Shown: positions 17,727 to 27,164, counted from the stretch's first letter. The stretch: 64,000 bases of DNA from Paeniglutamicibacter psychrophenolicus (GCF_017876575.1 NZ_JAGIOE010000001.1:2728001-2792000); one strand, 5' to 3'. The notes: generated from the sequence alone by a model not told the origin. Numbers and translations are program-made.

Positions 17727-18665
17727 TCAGGTTCGCGGCCCGGACCCGGGCACCGGTTCCCCGGCGCCCTGGTCCAGGCGGAAGGGCGGATACGTATCGG
17801 TCATCAGGGCGGTGTAGGCCGCGGTGCGCAGCGCCCAGCGGTTCAGCCCCACCAGCAGGTTGAAGATTCCCTGCCGGTACACGCCGGTGAACAGCAGGAT
17901 CACCGCGGCGATGAGCACCAGTGCACCGGTCAGCGAGATGCCCCGGGTCTCGGTGGACCAGGATTCGTTGGACCACGAATCGTTGGCCCAGGCACCTCCG
18001 GTCATCGCGGCCACGATGAGCAGGTTCGGCAGCGCGAACAGCCAGGACTTCACCAGCACCTGCCAGTGCGAGAGCCGCTCCGGGTAGGCGACGTCGAAGC
18101 GGGCGGGGTAGGGGCCGCGGGCCAGGGTGAAGGGCGGGTAGGCGTCGGTGCCCAGCACCGAATAGGCGTAGAAGGACACCCGCCAGTTCCAGCGCAGCAC
18201 CCCGACGCAGAACTGGAACCAGGAGGCCGGATACCTCCCGGTCACCAGGATCACCAGGCCGGCGGCCAGCGTCACCACCGGGAACGCTGCCCACAAAAGC
18301 GCGAGCACCACCACGTGCGGGATGGCCAGGAACCACTTGACCAGCCACTTCCAGCGCGAGAGCCCCGGATCCAGGTGCCCGGAGACTTCCGTGGGCAGCG
18401 CTGCGGAGGATTCGTCGACCTGCGGGGCACCGGCGGCGATGCTGCGGCCCAGGCCGGCGGCACCCACGAGGATCGCCAGGACACCCAGTGCCGCCACGGC
18501 GGCCACCGCCGCGAGTTCCGGGCCCGTGTCGGGAAAGCCCGGCACGGCAATGGACCCGAGGGATGCGGCGGTGAGCAGCACCCCGATCACGAGCAGGGCC
18601 ATGTGGAGTCCGGACATGTGTCCGGTGGAAGGAATTCGGGGTGCGGATGCTGGCTGGGTGGTCAT
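17727..18665 (-). CDS. DUF4389 membrane protein
   Basis: Protein of 312 residues with an internal duplication. Two units (residues about 105–190 and 205–300) each carry a hydrophobic segment, a G-x-Y-P/R-x-W/G-x-F run and a conserved end (SVLGTDAYPPFTL and ALMTDTYPPFRL). This is the DUF4389 pattern. Two additional N-terminal transmembrane segments lie at about 20–75. About five to six membrane spans are predicted. The function of the family is unknown. It is on its own transcript between two unrelated neighbours. Confidence 0.75.
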   Translation of the reverse strand: MTTQPASAPRIPSTGHMSGLHMALLVIGVLLTAASLGSIAVPGFPDTGPELAAVAAVAALGVLAILVGAAGLGRSIAAGAPQVDESSAALPTEVSGHLDPGLSRWKWLVKWFLAIPHVVVLALLWAAFPVVTLAAGLVILVTGRYPASWFQFCVGVLRWNWRVSFYAYSVLGTDAYPPFTLARGPYPARFDVAYPERLSHWQVLVKSWLFALPNLLIVAAMTGGAWANDSWSNESWSTETRGISLTGALVLIAAVILLFTGVYRQGIFNLLVGLNRWALRTAAYTALMTDTYPPFRLDQGAGEPVPGSGPRT

Positions 18666-18761
18666 GGTGTTCGGCTTTCACGAAGCGGTGGTGAAACGGG
18701 GGATGTGGAATTCCGCGGGCGGGGACGTGCGTGGATGGGTGTGGGGTGCGGGCGGCGTGGC

Positions 18762-19793
18762 CTAGATGGTGATGGCGATCTTCCCGCGGGCCTTGCCGGC
18801 CACCAGATGCTCCATGGCCTCGCGCGCCCGTTCCAGCGGGAAGGAAACATCGATGTGCGGGAGCACCGCTCCCGATTCCAGGAACGTGGCCAGTTCCTCC
18901 AGGTCGGTGGCGCGCTGGGCGGAGGCCAGCATGACCAGGCGCTGGCGGATGAACGGGGAGAGTGCCACGGCCCTGAACTGGCGGTTCATGCCCAGCCACT
19001 TTCCGGCGCCCTCGCCGCCGACGATGACCGCGGTGCCCGTGGGTGCCAGTGCCATGCGCAGCCGGCGCAGGCTCGGGTTTCCGCCGGTGTCAACGATCAG
19101 GTCGTAGTGCTGGGCGAACTCGGCAAAATCCTGGTGCTTGTAGTCGATGGCGTGCTCGGCGCCCAGTGCCAGGACGAGGTCCTGCTTGGCGGTGGAGGCC
19201 ACGCCGGTGACCTCGGCGCCAAGCGCCTTGGCCAGCTGCACGGCATAGCTTCCCACTCCGCCCGAGGCGCCGGTGACCAGGACCCGCTGGCCGGCGGCGA
19301 CACGTCCCAGGCGCAGTGCCTGGAGCGCGGTGGCAGCCGACACCGGGACCACCGCGGCCTGGCGGAAGTCGAGGTTTGCAGGCTTCTTGGCCAGCCTGTC
19401 CTCCTTGGCCACCGCGTATTCGGCGAACGTTCCGCGTCCGAAGCCATAGACCGCATCCCCGACGGCGAAGCGGGTGGCTGCCGCTCCGACCGCGGCCACC
19501 GTTCCGGCCAGGTCGAGCCCGGGCACCGGGTTGCTCGGCCGGCGCAGGCCCACGGCCAGGCGTGCGAGCAGCGGGGTGCCGGTCATCAGGTGCCAGGTGC
19601 CGCGGTCCAGTCCGGCGGCATGGACCCGCACGAGCACCTCGTTGTCCCGCGGAACGGGTGCGGGGATGGAGGCCTGGTGGAGGACCTCGGCATCCCCGTA
19701 CCGGTCCTGGGTGACGGCGCGCATGGTTGCCTGGGGCGCCGTCCGGCCCGTCGTCTCGGGTGCCTGTGGTGGTACTTGCCCTTCGCCGTTCAT
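18762..19793 (-). CDS. NAD(P)-dependent alcohol dehydrogenase/quinone oxidoreductase (MDR family)
   Basis: Protein of 343 residues in the medium-chain dehydrogenase/reductase superfamily: N-terminal GroES-like domain (PGLDLAGTVAAVG) and Rossmann domain with VTGASGGVGSYAVQLAK near residue 150. The zinc ligands of true alcohol dehydrogenases are not evident, pointing to the zinc-free quinone oxidoreductase branch. ATG at 19793 has an AAGGAA ribosome-binding site six bases upstream; an alternative ATG lies ten codons earlier. It is divergent from the TetR gene, with an operator-like palindrome between them, so TetR probably represses it. Confidence 0.82.
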   Translation of the reverse strand: MNGEGQVPPQAPETTGRTAPQATMRAVTQDRYGDAEVLHQASIPAPVPRDNEVLVRVHAAGLDRGTWHLMTGTPLLARLAVGLRRPSNPVPGLDLAGTVAAVGAAATRFAVGDAVYGFGRGTFAEYAVAKEDRLAKKPANLDFRQAAVVPVSAATALQALRLGRVAAGQRVLVTGASGGVGSYAVQLAKALGAEVTGVASTAKQDLVLALGAEHAIDYKHQDFAEFAQHYDLIVDTGGNPSLRRLRMALAPTGTAVIVGGEGAGKWLGMNRQFRAVALSPFIRQRLVMLASAQRATDLEELATFLESGAVLPHIDVSFPLERAREAMEHLVAGKARGKIAITI

Positions 19794-19833
19794 GGCGATT
19801 CCTTCCGGGATGCAAGGCTTCACGAGTTGTTGC

Positions 19834-19860
19834 CTTACTTAGTAAGTGAGCTTAGCTTAC
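19834..19860. promoter_or_regulatory. TetR operator candidate
   Basis: Perfect 13-base palindrome CTTACT-T-AGTAAG at 19834–19846, with a further CTTAC at 19856–19860 that can pair with the inner GTAAG to form an overlapping second site. It sits between the MDR gene (start 19793) and the TetR gene (start 19890), a position where a TetR dimer would block both promoters. Confidence 0.6.
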
Positions 19861-19889
19861 ATAGTACGAAAATGCGATAGGATCGGGAC

Positions 19890-20600
19890 ATGACGGCCGA
19901 AGAAATTTCTGAAGATCCCTCGCCACGTATTCCGCTGAGTCGGGAACGCGTGCTGAGCAGTGCCGTTGCGATTGCCGACGCCGACGGGATCGGGGCGCTG
20001 ACCATGAGGTCGCTGGCCAGAGAGCTCGGCGTGAAGCCGATGTCGCTCTACTACTACGTGGCCAACAAGGGCGAGATCCTCGATGCCATCATCGACATGG
20101 TGTTCGCCGAGGTGGATGTCCCATCCGTCGTGGGGGACTGGAAGCGGGAAATGCGCCGGCGCGCCGGCGCGGTGCGCCAGGCCCTGGGCCGCCACACCTG
20201 GGCCATCGGCCTGCTCGAGTCGCGCTCGGCCCCCGGCCCGGCGACGCTTCGCCACCACGATGCAACGCTCGGGGTCCTGCGAACCGCCGGATTCTCGGTG
20301 AAGTCCGCGGCGCATGCCTACGCGTTGCTGGACAGCTACACCTATGGCTTCGCCTTGCAGGAGGCAGCGCTTCCCTTCAACGGCCGCGACACCGCGGCAA
20401 GCGTCACCGATCCGATCGTGCAGATGTTCTCCGCCGGCGAGTACCCCCACCTGATGGAAATCGCCACCGAACACGTGCTGCAGCCGGGCTATGACTTCGG
20501 CGATGAATTCGAGATCGGCCTCGAGCTGATCCTCGACGCCCTGCAGCGCTGGCTCCCCGAAACCGAAGACGGGCCGAAGGCCACTGAGCCCACCGGGTGA
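19890..20600 (+). CDS. TetR/AcrR-family regulator
   Basis: Protein of 236 residues with an N-terminal helix-turn-helix ([20 protein letters not shown], residues about 37–56) and a C-terminal ligand domain of the TetR_C type. Family members are dimeric repressors released by a small ligand. It is divergent from the MDR oxidoreductase gene with a strong palindrome in the 96-base gap, so self-regulation and control of that gene are likely. The inducer is unknown. Confidence 0.88.
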   Translation: MTAEEISEDPSPRIPLSRERVLSSAVAIADADGIGALTMRSLARELGVKPMSLYYYVANKGEILDAIIDMVFAEVDVPSVVGDWKREMRRRAGAVRQALGRHTWAIGLLESRSAPGPATLRHHDATLGVLRTAGFSVKSAAHAYALLDSYTYGFALQEAALPFNGRDTAASVTDPIVQMFSAGEYPHLMEIATEHVLQPGYDFGDEFEIGLELILDALQRWLPETEDGPKATEPTG

Positions 20601-21009
20601 ACCAGGCCGCACCCGGCAGGGGGATGCTCCCGGCCTTGGACGCTGCGCTCGCCGGTCAGTCGCTGCTTGATCCGCACCCCCCGTCTCCGATCGTTCCGTC
20701 ACGGACCGGGGCAAGTGTCGCCCGCACCCACGCGTTGACCGGGGGTTCTGGAGACCGGCCCGCAGCCCGACCTTGCCGCGCTCCCGGAGCTGCGCCTGGA
20801 CGTGGGCCAGATCGTGGAAGCCCAGTGCGAGCTCGGCCTGCTCATCGAACCCGAGTTCTGCGGTTGTGGCGCCGCCGGCGCACACCGCCGGCGCATGCCG
20901 TCCCGCCCGGAAACCAACTCCTGCTTCACCGGGGTGACGACTTGCCGGCGGGCCCCGGCCGAGGGAACCCGATTCCCAAACTGTCTGTGGGGCTTTCTAG
21001 AATTGAGTC
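20601..21009. other. gene-free gap with a possible coding remnant
   Basis: The gap has no intact gene. From 20739 to about 20870 one + strand frame reads like protein (LRLDVGQIVEAQCELGLLIE and a CGCGAAG run), starts right after an in-frame TGA and has no good start codon. It may be the decayed end of a gene. The promoter for the DUF222-HNH gene should lie near 20950–21000. Confidence 0.3.
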
Positions 21010-22488
21010 ATGGCAACGTCGTCATCGTCTTCCGGATTCGGCAGCATCGCAGATGCTGGCCTCGACGATGAGCTGTTCGCGGACCTGGAATCAGACCTCG
21101 AATCCGTGGACCTAAGCTACGGAGCGCTGCTCGGCCGGGGCCTGGACATGAACGCCCTGCTGGCCGACTTCTTCGCCTGCACCGGGGTCGACGGCATCCG
21201 CACCGTGACCCAGGCCGTCGCGCATGTGCCGCTGGAGATTTCCCCGTACGAGGCAATCGAGGGCGTCGGGGCGCTGGAAGACCTGAAATCCTGCGCCAAC
21301 GCGGTGCAGGCAGAAATCGCCTGCGCACACGAGGCCGCGGTCACCACCGACCGCACCCGTCGCGGCGTCATGGAAAAGAACCCACAGCAGGGCATCGGCG
21401 CCGACGTGGCCATGGCCCGGCACGAACCCCCGCGCTCCGGAACCCGGGAACTGAACTATTCCCGGATGCTCTGCCAATCGCTGCCCTTCACCAAGGCCGG
21501 CCTCACGTTCGGCGTCATCAACGACGCCGAAGCCCGCATCATTTACCGCGTGCTGAAGGACCTGGACGAAGACGCCCGGGCGGAGCTCAATGCCCGGCTC
21601 TTCATGGAAACCCACACCTGCTTCGGCCTGGGCGGCAAGAAGCTCGAATCGATGCTGCGCCAATGGGCGCTGGCCTACCAAAACCCGACCGAAGCCGACC
21701 TCGAAGCCAAGGCCGCCAAGGACCGCTACGTAAACGTTTACCCGATCGACACGCACCGGATGAAGATCGTCGGCGTCGTCCCCACCGAGATCGGGGCCGC
21801 CATCGCGCAGGTGCTGGCCCGGGCAATCGCCAGCGCGCAAGCGGCGGGGGACACCCGCAACGCCGCGCAGATCGCCGCCGACACCGTCCTGGAGGGCCTG
21901 ACCGGCATCAAGGACTTCACCAACATCCCGGTCGCCCTCGAACTGGTCATGACCGACCGGACGCTCATGCAGGGACACCCGGAACCGGCCTTCCTGCAGG
22001 GCTACGGCGTCATCTCCGCGAAAAAGGCCCGCGAACTCTTCGCCGGCAACCCGGACAACCCGCTCGCAACCTGGGTTCGCCGGCTTTACACGGCACCGGG
22101 CACCGGCGACCTCATCGCCATGGACCGCAAGGCCAGACTCTTCACCGGCGGGCTCAAGCGCTTCATCACCACCCGCGACCAGTTCTGCCGGACCCCCTAC
22201 TGCACCGGCAAGGTCCAGCACCTTGACCACGTGGTCCAGGCAGCCCTCGGCGGAGAAACCTGCGCGGAAAACGGTGGAGCGAGATGCGCCTGGTGCAACG
22301 CCACCAAGGAATCACCCGACTGGTCGGAAATCCCGGTGCCCGGGGACCGGCACAGCATCCGGATCACCACCTCCAGCGGACATTCCTATACTTCCAGCGC
22401 ACCGCGGATGCCCGGCACCGAAGATTATGCCGTGCACCCCACCGAACCTCCGTCCCCTCCGCGGACCCCACCGCGCCGGCGGCAGTAG
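21010..22488 (+). CDS. DUF222/HNH endonuclease domain protein (13E12-repeat type)
   Basis: Protein of 492 residues with an N-terminal DUF222 region (about 40–330) and a C-terminal HNH nuclease domain: CRTPYC near residue 398, the LDH core (HLDHVV), then CAENGGARCAWCNATKE with the second metal-binding CxxC. Members of this family occur in many copies in Actinobacteria and are suspected selfish or DNA-processing nucleases; their role is unproven. The C-terminal tail is proline- and arginine-rich. The gene stands alone on its strand. Confidence 0.82.
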   Translation: MATSSSSSGFGSIADAGLDDELFADLESDLESVDLSYGALLGRGLDMNALLADFFACTGVDGIRTVTQAVAHVPLEISPYEAIEGVGALEDLKSCANAVQAEIACAHEAAVTTDRTRRGVMEKNPQQGIGADVAMARHEPPRSGTRELNYSRMLCQSLPFTKAGLTFGVINDAEARIIYRVLKDLDEDARAELNARLFMETHTCFGLGGKKLESMLRQWALAYQNPTEADLEAKAAKDRYVNVYPIDTHRMKIVGVVPTEIGAAIAQVLARAIASAQAAGDTRNAAQIAADTVLEGLTGIKDFTNIPVALELVMTDRTLMQGHPEPAFLQGYGVISAKKARELFAGNPDNPLATWVRRLYTAPGTGDLIAMDRKARLFTGGLKRFITTRDQFCRTPYCTGKVQHLDHVVQAALGGETCAENGGARCAWCNATKESPDWSEIPVPGDRHSIRITTSSGHSYTSSAPRMPGTEDYAVHPTEPPSPPRTPPRRRQ

Positions 22489-22614
22489 GCCGCCAAAAAC
22501 CGCAGGACAACACCGCTGCCACCGAATAGCTTCCCTCCGTCGATTCGGGTACCGGTCCGTGTGCGCGCTATGGTCGTCTAGGTCCATTTCGTGCATCGTC
22601 CCCAGGAGGATTCC

Positions 22615-23769
22615 TTGCCGCACCAGGCCCACCAATCGATGGCCACCTTCCCCGTCCTGCGCGCCCTGCCGAAGCGGCGGATCGCGATGATGCTTGGCCT
22701 GGGCCTGCTGCTGACCGGCTGCGGAGCCGACTACCCGCTGGGCGAGGCCCAACGCCAGGCCGCCGAAAACAACACCTCGCATCTTTCGGGCACCCTGACC
22801 GGTGGCGGGTCCAGCGCGCAGAACTCCGCCATGAACGCCTGGATCGGCGGATTCGCCACCCTGAACCCCAAGGTGCAGGTGCAATACGCCTCGGTGGGTT
22901 CCGGTGCCGGACGTGCGGGCCTGCTGGCCGGGGCCACGCAATTCGCCGGCTCCGACGCCTACCTGAAGGAATCCGAGGTGGCCCGCTCGCAGCAAACCTG
23001 CGGCCCCGAGGGCGCGATCAACATCCCCGTGTACATCTCGCCGATTTCCATCGCCTTCAACCTGCCCGGAATCAAGGAACTGGATTTTGACGCGGCAACC
23101 ATCGCGAAGATCTTCTCCGGCACCATCACCTCCTGGCAAGACCCGGCCATCAAGGCCCTGAACCCGGATGCGGCGCTGCCCGATGTCCCGATGACGGTGG
23201 TCGCCCGCTCGGACGACTCGGGAACCACCGAGAACTTCACCGACTACCTCCATGCCGCCGCCCCCGAGGCCTGGACGCACGATCCTTCCGGGTCCTGGCC
23301 CGGCGGGCTGGGCACCGAGCAGGCCCAGGGAAACTCCGGGGTCGTCACCACGGTGGCCCGCACCGCCGGTGCGGTGACCTACGCCGATGACTCGCTGGTC
23401 GACGCGACCCTGGGCAAGGGCACGCTGAAGGTCGGGGAATCCTTCGTGCCGGTCAGCGGCAAGGCCGCGGCCATCGCGGTGAGCGCCTCACACCGGGTGC
23501 CCGGACGCCACGGCAACGACATCGCCCTGGAGCTGGACCGCACCACCACCAAGCCCGGGGCCTACCCGCTGGTGCTGGTCTCCTACTTCATCGTGTGCAG
23601 CGGCTACACAGATGCCAACTCCCTGGAACTGGTCAAGGCCTTCGGCCACTACATCGTCAGCGACAAGGGCCAAAAGGTCGCCGCCGACTCGGCCAAGAGC
23701 GCACCGATGCCCCGGGACCTGGCCGCCGAGGCCGCCGCAGCGATCGATTCGATCACGCTGCGCCAATAG
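22615..23769 (+). CDS. pstS: phosphate-binding lipoprotein PstS, solitary
   Basis: Exported lipoprotein of 384 residues with lipobox LLTGCG near residue 38. It has PstS-type motifs: GTLTGGGSSAQNSAMNAWI (phosphate loop), FAGSDAYL and ARSDDSGTTENFTDYL. It would bind phosphate on the cell surface and hand it to a PstCAB transporter. No pstC, pstA or pstB is next to it, which is unusual. TTG at 22615 is chosen because AGGAGGA ends five bases before it; an in-frame GTG at 22591 lacks such a site. A strong hairpin follows the stop. Confidence 0.88.
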   Translation: MPHQAHQSMATFPVLRALPKRRIAMMLGLGLLLTGCGADYPLGEAQRQAAENNTSHLSGTLTGGGSSAQNSAMNAWIGGFATLNPKVQVQYASVGSGAGRAGLLAGATQFAGSDAYLKESEVARSQQTCGPEGAINIPVYISPISIAFNLPGIKELDFDAATIAKIFSGTITSWQDPAIKALNPDAALPDVPMTVVARSDDSGTTENFTDYLHAAAPEAWTHDPSGSWPGGLGTEQAQGNSGVVTTVARTAGAVTYADDSLVDATLGKGTLKVGESFVPVSGKAAAIAVSASHRVPGRHGNDIALELDRTTTKPGAYPLVLVSYFIVCSGYTDANSLELVKAFGHYIVSDKGQKVAADSAKSAPMPRDLAAEAAAAIDSITLRQ

Positions 23770-23780
23770 CATTTCCGTTC

Positions 23781-23830
23781 AATGGCAGCGGCCCGCCCCC
23801 CCAAATCAAGGGGGACGGGCAGCTGCCATT
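23781..23830. terminator. convergent-gene terminator
   Basis: Long stem from AATGGCAGC to GCTGCCATT with inner CCCG/CGGG and CCCCC/GGGGG pairs and a nine-base loop, between pstS and the convergent CBS-domain gene. It probably serves both directions. Confidence 0.7.
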
Positions 23831-23845
23831 TGCCTGGTGCCGGAG

Positions 23846-24886
23846 TCAGGCGCTGGTGGCGTCCTGCACCTCGCCGACCAGTTCCTCGATGATGTCCTCC
23901 AGGAACAGCACACCCGTGGTGGCACCCGCGGCGTCCAACACGCGGGCCACGTGGGAACCGCTGCGGCGCATGGCCGCCAGCGCGTCCTCCAGCTCGCAGA
24001 CACCAGGCACCGAGGCCAGGGCCCGGATCCGCTTGGCCGGGACCGCCACCGCGAAGGCGTCCGGGGCCGTGAGGTCCATGACGTCCTTCAGGTGCAGGTA
24101 CCCGGATGGTTCCCCGTCCCCGTCCACCAGGATGTAGCGGGAGTAGCCGTGCGTGGCGACCGCACCCTGGATGTCGGCCGGGGAGGAAACCTTCGGCAAC
24201 ACCACCATCGCCCCGATCGGCACCTCGACCTCGGAAACCTTCCTGGTGGTGAACTCGAAGGCCTTGCCCAGGGTTCCGCTGGCGTCGGACAGCACCCCGT
24301 CACGGGTGGACTGCTCCACGATGCCGGCGACTTCCTCGAGGGTGAACGCGCTGGTGGCCTCGTCCTTGGGCTCGACGCGGAACAGGCGCAGCACGGCGTT
24401 CGCGATGCCGTTCAGGCTCCAGATCACCGGCTTGACGATCCGGGCCACCAGCACCAGCGGGGGAGCCAGCAGCAGGGCTGCGCGCGTGGGCACCGAGAAG
24501 GAGATGTTTTTCGGGACCATCTCGCCGATGACCACGTGCAGGAAGATGACCAGCAGCAGGGCCATGACGAAGGCGATCACGCCGATGGCCTCGGCCGAGA
24601 GCGAGGTGAACCCCAGCGGGATTTCCAGCAGGTGGTGGATCGCCGGTTCTGACACGTTCAGGATCACCAGCGAGCACACTGTGATGCCCAGCTGCCTGGT
24701 GGCAAGCATCAGCGTCGCGTGCTCCATGGCCCACAGCGTGGTCTTCGCGGCCTTGGAGCCGGCCTCGGCCTTCGGCTCGATCTGCGAGCGGCGGGCGGAG
24801 ATCACGGCGTATTCGGCGCCGACGAAGAACGCGTTGACCACCAGCAGCACCACCAGCCAGATGATTCCGGGCAGGTACTCGCTCAT
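23846..24886 (-). CDS. CNNM/CBS-domain membrane protein (TlyC/CorC family)
   Basis: Protein of 346 residues: an N-terminal CNNM (DUF21) membrane domain with about four hydrophobic segments (residues about 1–150) and a pair of CBS domains (about 200–345). It lacks the C-terminal CorC_HlyC domain that its upstream partner has. Proteins of this family are linked to Mg2+/Co2+ export; 'hemolysin' is a historical label. It is translationally coupled to the upstream paralogue by a four-base overlap, suggesting that the two form a heteromer. Confidence 0.82.
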   Translation of the reverse strand: MSEYLPGIIWLVVLLVVNAFFVGAEYAVISARRSQIEPKAEAGSKAAKTTLWAMEHATLMLATRQLGITVCSLVILNVSEPAIHHLLEIPLGFTSLSAEAIGVIAFVMALLLVIFLHVVIGEMVPKNISFSVPTRAALLLAPPLVLVARIVKPVIWSLNGIANAVLRLFRVEPKDEATSAFTLEEVAGIVEQSTRDGVLSDASGTLGKAFEFTTRKVSEVEVPIGAMVVLPKVSSPADIQGAVATHGYSRYILVDGDGEPSGYLHLKDVMDLTAPDAFAVAVPAKRIRALASVPGVCELEDALAAMRRSGSHVARVLDAAGATTGVLFLEDIIEELVGEVQDATSA

Positions 24887-26187
24887 CGGGGCTGCTCCTG
24901 GGTCGAATCGGCGGGGTTGGGGGTGAATTTCAGGCGTTGGACGGCGGTGCCCTCGACGCGTTCGACCCGCAGGGAGCCGGCGTCGATGCGCACCTCGAGA
25001 CCGGGTTCCGGGACCCTGTCCAGTTGCTGGGCGACGAAGCCGGCCAGGGTGTCGTAGTCCTCGTGCTCGGGCACCAAGACGCCCGTGCGCTCGAGCAGCT
25101 CGTCGGGACGCAGCGATGCGTCGAAGGTGATCGCGCCTGCGGCCCGCAGCACCCCGACGCGGACGCGGTCGTGCTCGTCCTCCAGTTCGCCGACGAGTTC
25201 CTCCACGAGGTCCTCGAGGGCGACCATGCCGGCGGTTCCGCCGTGTTCGTCGGAGACGATCGCCACCTGAAGGCCGCGGGTGCGCAACCGGCCCAGCAGC
25301 GAATCGACGCCCATGGACTCGGGCACCATCAGCGGGCCGGCCATCAGCTCGGTCGCGGCGGTGGTGGAGCGCTCGGCAAGGGACAGGGCGAATGCGGCCT
25401 TGAGGTGCACCACCCCGAGGATCTCGTCGCGGCCCCGCCCGATCACCGGGAAGCGGGAGAAGCCGGTGGCAACCGCGGTCTCGAGGATGTCACCGGCGGA
25501 GGTGGAGGCTTCGACGGCAACCATGCGCACTCGCGGGGTCATCACGTCCCCGGCCGTTCGCTCGGAGAAGCGCAGCGTGCGGTGCAGCAGCGTCGCGTGG
25601 TCCTGTTCCAGGGCGCCCTCGAGGGCGGAGCGGCGCACGAGGGAGATGAGTTCCTCGGCGCTGCGGGCCCCGGAAAGCTCTTCCTTCGGCTCGATGCCGA
25701 AGGAGCGGATGATGGCGTTGGCGGTGCTGTTGAAAAGCAGGATGACCGGCTTGAACACCGCGGTGAAGACGGCCTGGAAGGGCACCACCAACTTGGCGGT
25801 GGCCAGCGGAACGGCCAGGGCAAAGTTCTTGGGCACCAGCTCGCCGATCACCATGGAGAACACCGTGGCCAAAAAGACCCCGACGACGGTGCCGATGCCG
25901 GGGACCAGCGCCTCGGCGACGCCCGCGGACTGCATCGGGCCGCGCAGCAGGGAACTGATCGCCGGTTCGAAGGTGTAGCCGGTCAGCAGCGTGGTCAGGG
26001 TGATGCCCAGCTGGGCGCTGGAGAGGTGGGTCGAGGTGATCTTCAGGGCCTTGATGGTGGTTCCCAAGCGCTTCTCGCCGCACCCGGCGCGCGCCTCGAG
26101 GTCGTGCCGATCAAGGTTCACCAAGGCGAATTCGGAGGCAACGAACAAACCGGTGCCAACGGTCAGCAGCAGACCGATGCCGATCAT
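24883..26187 (-). CDS. CNNM/CBS-domain membrane protein with CorC_HlyC domain
   Basis: Protein of 434 residues with a CNNM membrane domain (about 1–190), two CBS domains (about 210–340, including EILGVVHLKAAF and GTAGMVALEDLVEELVGE) and a C-terminal transporter-associated CorC_HlyC domain (about 350–430). Likely role: Mg2+/Co2+ efflux or its regulation at the plasma membrane. It is first in a two-gene operon with its shorter paralogue. Its leader holds a nested stem-loop that could be regulatory. Confidence 0.85.
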   Translation of the reverse strand: MIGIGLLLTVGTGLFVASEFALVNLDRHDLEARAGCGEKRLGTTIKALKITSTHLSSAQLGITLTTLLTGYTFEPAISSLLRGPMQSAGVAEALVPGIGTVVGVFLATVFSMVIGELVPKNFALAVPLATAKLVVPFQAVFTAVFKPVILLFNSTANAIIRSFGIEPKEELSGARSAEELISLVRRSALEGALEQDHATLLHRTLRFSERTAGDVMTPRVRMVAVEASTSAGDILETAVATGFSRFPVIGRGRDEILGVVHLKAAFALSLAERSTTAATELMAGPLMVPESMGVDSLLGRLRTRGLQVAIVSDEHGGTAGMVALEDLVEELVGELEDEHDRVRVGVLRAAGAITFDASLRPDELLERTGVLVPEHEDYDTLAGFVAQQLDRVPEPGLEVRIDAGSLRVERVEGTAVQRLKFTPNPADSTQEQPR

Positions 26188-26208
26188 GATCCACTCATTC
26201 GTGTGGGC

Positions 26209-26258
26209 GCCCCTCTCCGCCGGGTGCCGGAGTCGAACCGGCAGTCAGTGGGAGGGGC
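26209..26258 (-). promoter_or_regulatory. nested stem-loop in the leader of the CBS operon
   Basis: Outer stem GCCCCTC/GAGGGGC (26209–26215 with 26252–26258) encloses an inner stem GCCGG/CCGGC (26226–26230 with 26238–26242), 22 bases before the start codon of the CBS gene. The inner loop reads TTCGACT on the minus strand and looks like a tRNA T-arm, but no tRNA can be folded around it. The rest of the 26188–26465 gap shows nothing else. Confidence 0.35.
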
Positions 26259-26465
26259 CAGGGCATGTGTGTTGGGGGGTCGTCCGTAGTGCAACCCATG
26301 CTATCGGCCCAGGGTGTCCTGCTGATTAACGAGAGCCCTGTTTGGTGTGGTCAGGCCTGCCTCGGGATACCGGTGCCCAGGCAAGCGGCGACCGCGGGAG
26401 GCCCGGGATCACGCCGCTGGGGATCCCTTGCACGGGGTGCGCTGGATTCCAAGGAATTTCCCAGC

Positions 26466-27164
26466 TTAGAGCAGGGTTGCGAAGCGTTCGGCCGCGGAGG
26501 TTGCCCCGGCGACGATGATCTCATCGTCCTCGTGCAGCACCGTGGAGGTGGTGGTGTAGTCCCAGTCGTGGTTCAGCCGCTTGACCGCCACGATGGTGAC
26601 ATGGTGCTTGGCCCTGATCCCCGTCTCGCCCAGCGCCCTGCCCAGCGCCTCCTTCGGCGGGCGGGTCTTGACCATCGCGAACCCGTCCTCGAATTCGACG
26701 TAGTCGAGCATCGCTCCGCGGACCAGGTGCGCCACCCGCCGGCCCATGTCCTGCTCGGGGCGGATCACGTGCTCGACGCCCAGCTGCTCGAGGATCTGTC
26801 CGTGCGCGGCGCTGACGGCCTTGGCCCAGATGGTGGGCTTGTTGAAGCGAAGCAGGGCCGAGGTGGTCAGGATGCTGGCCTCCAGGTCGCTGCCGATGCC
26901 GACCACGGCGCGGTCGAACTCGTGCACCGAGAGTTGGCGCAGCGCCTCCTCCTTGGTCGAGTCGGCGCGCACCACGTGGGTGAGGCGGCCGTTGAAAGAC
27001 TGGACGATGTCCTCGTCGTTGTCGATGCCCAGCACCTCGGTGCCGGCTGCTGCCAGCTCCAGGGCCAGTGCCCCGCCGAAGCGTCCCAGGCCGATGACGA
27101 CCACCGAGTTGGCCTCGGCAATGCGTTCCATGGACTTGGGCGTGAACAAATGGTGCTTAGCCAA
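26466..27164 (-). CDS. ktrA: potassium uptake regulator KtrA (TrkA-N/TrkA-C)
   Basis: Cytoplasmic protein of 232 residues: RCK/TrkA-N Rossmann domain with GLGRFGGALA near residue 21, and a C-terminal TrkA-C domain (about 140–225). It forms a ring that gates the KtrB channel in response to ATP/ADP. TTG at 27164 is chosen since GAGAGG lies seven bases upstream; it overlaps the end of ktrB by eight bases. An in-frame ATG at 27191 is the alternative. The order ktrB–ktrA on one transcript fits a complete K+ uptake system. Confidence 0.85.
   Translation of the reverse strand: MAKHHLFTPKSMERIAEANSVVVIGLGRFGGALALELAAAGTEVLGIDNDEDIVQSFNGRLTHVVRADSTKEEALRQLSVHEFDRAVVGIGSDLEASILTTSALLRFNKPTIWAKAVSAAHGQILEQLGVEHVIRPEQDMGRRVAHLVRGAMLDYVEFEDGFAMVKTRPPKEALGRALGETGIRAKHHVTIVAVKRLNHDWDYTTTSTVLHEDDEIIVAGATSAAERFATLL

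Noticed and set aside
26218-26245. Perfect T-arm-like stem-loop GCCGG-TTCGACT-CCGGC on the minus strand
   Set aside because: The matching acceptor strand GCCGGGT is absent for over 100 bases upstream, so no cloverleaf forms; kept only as a leader stem-loop.
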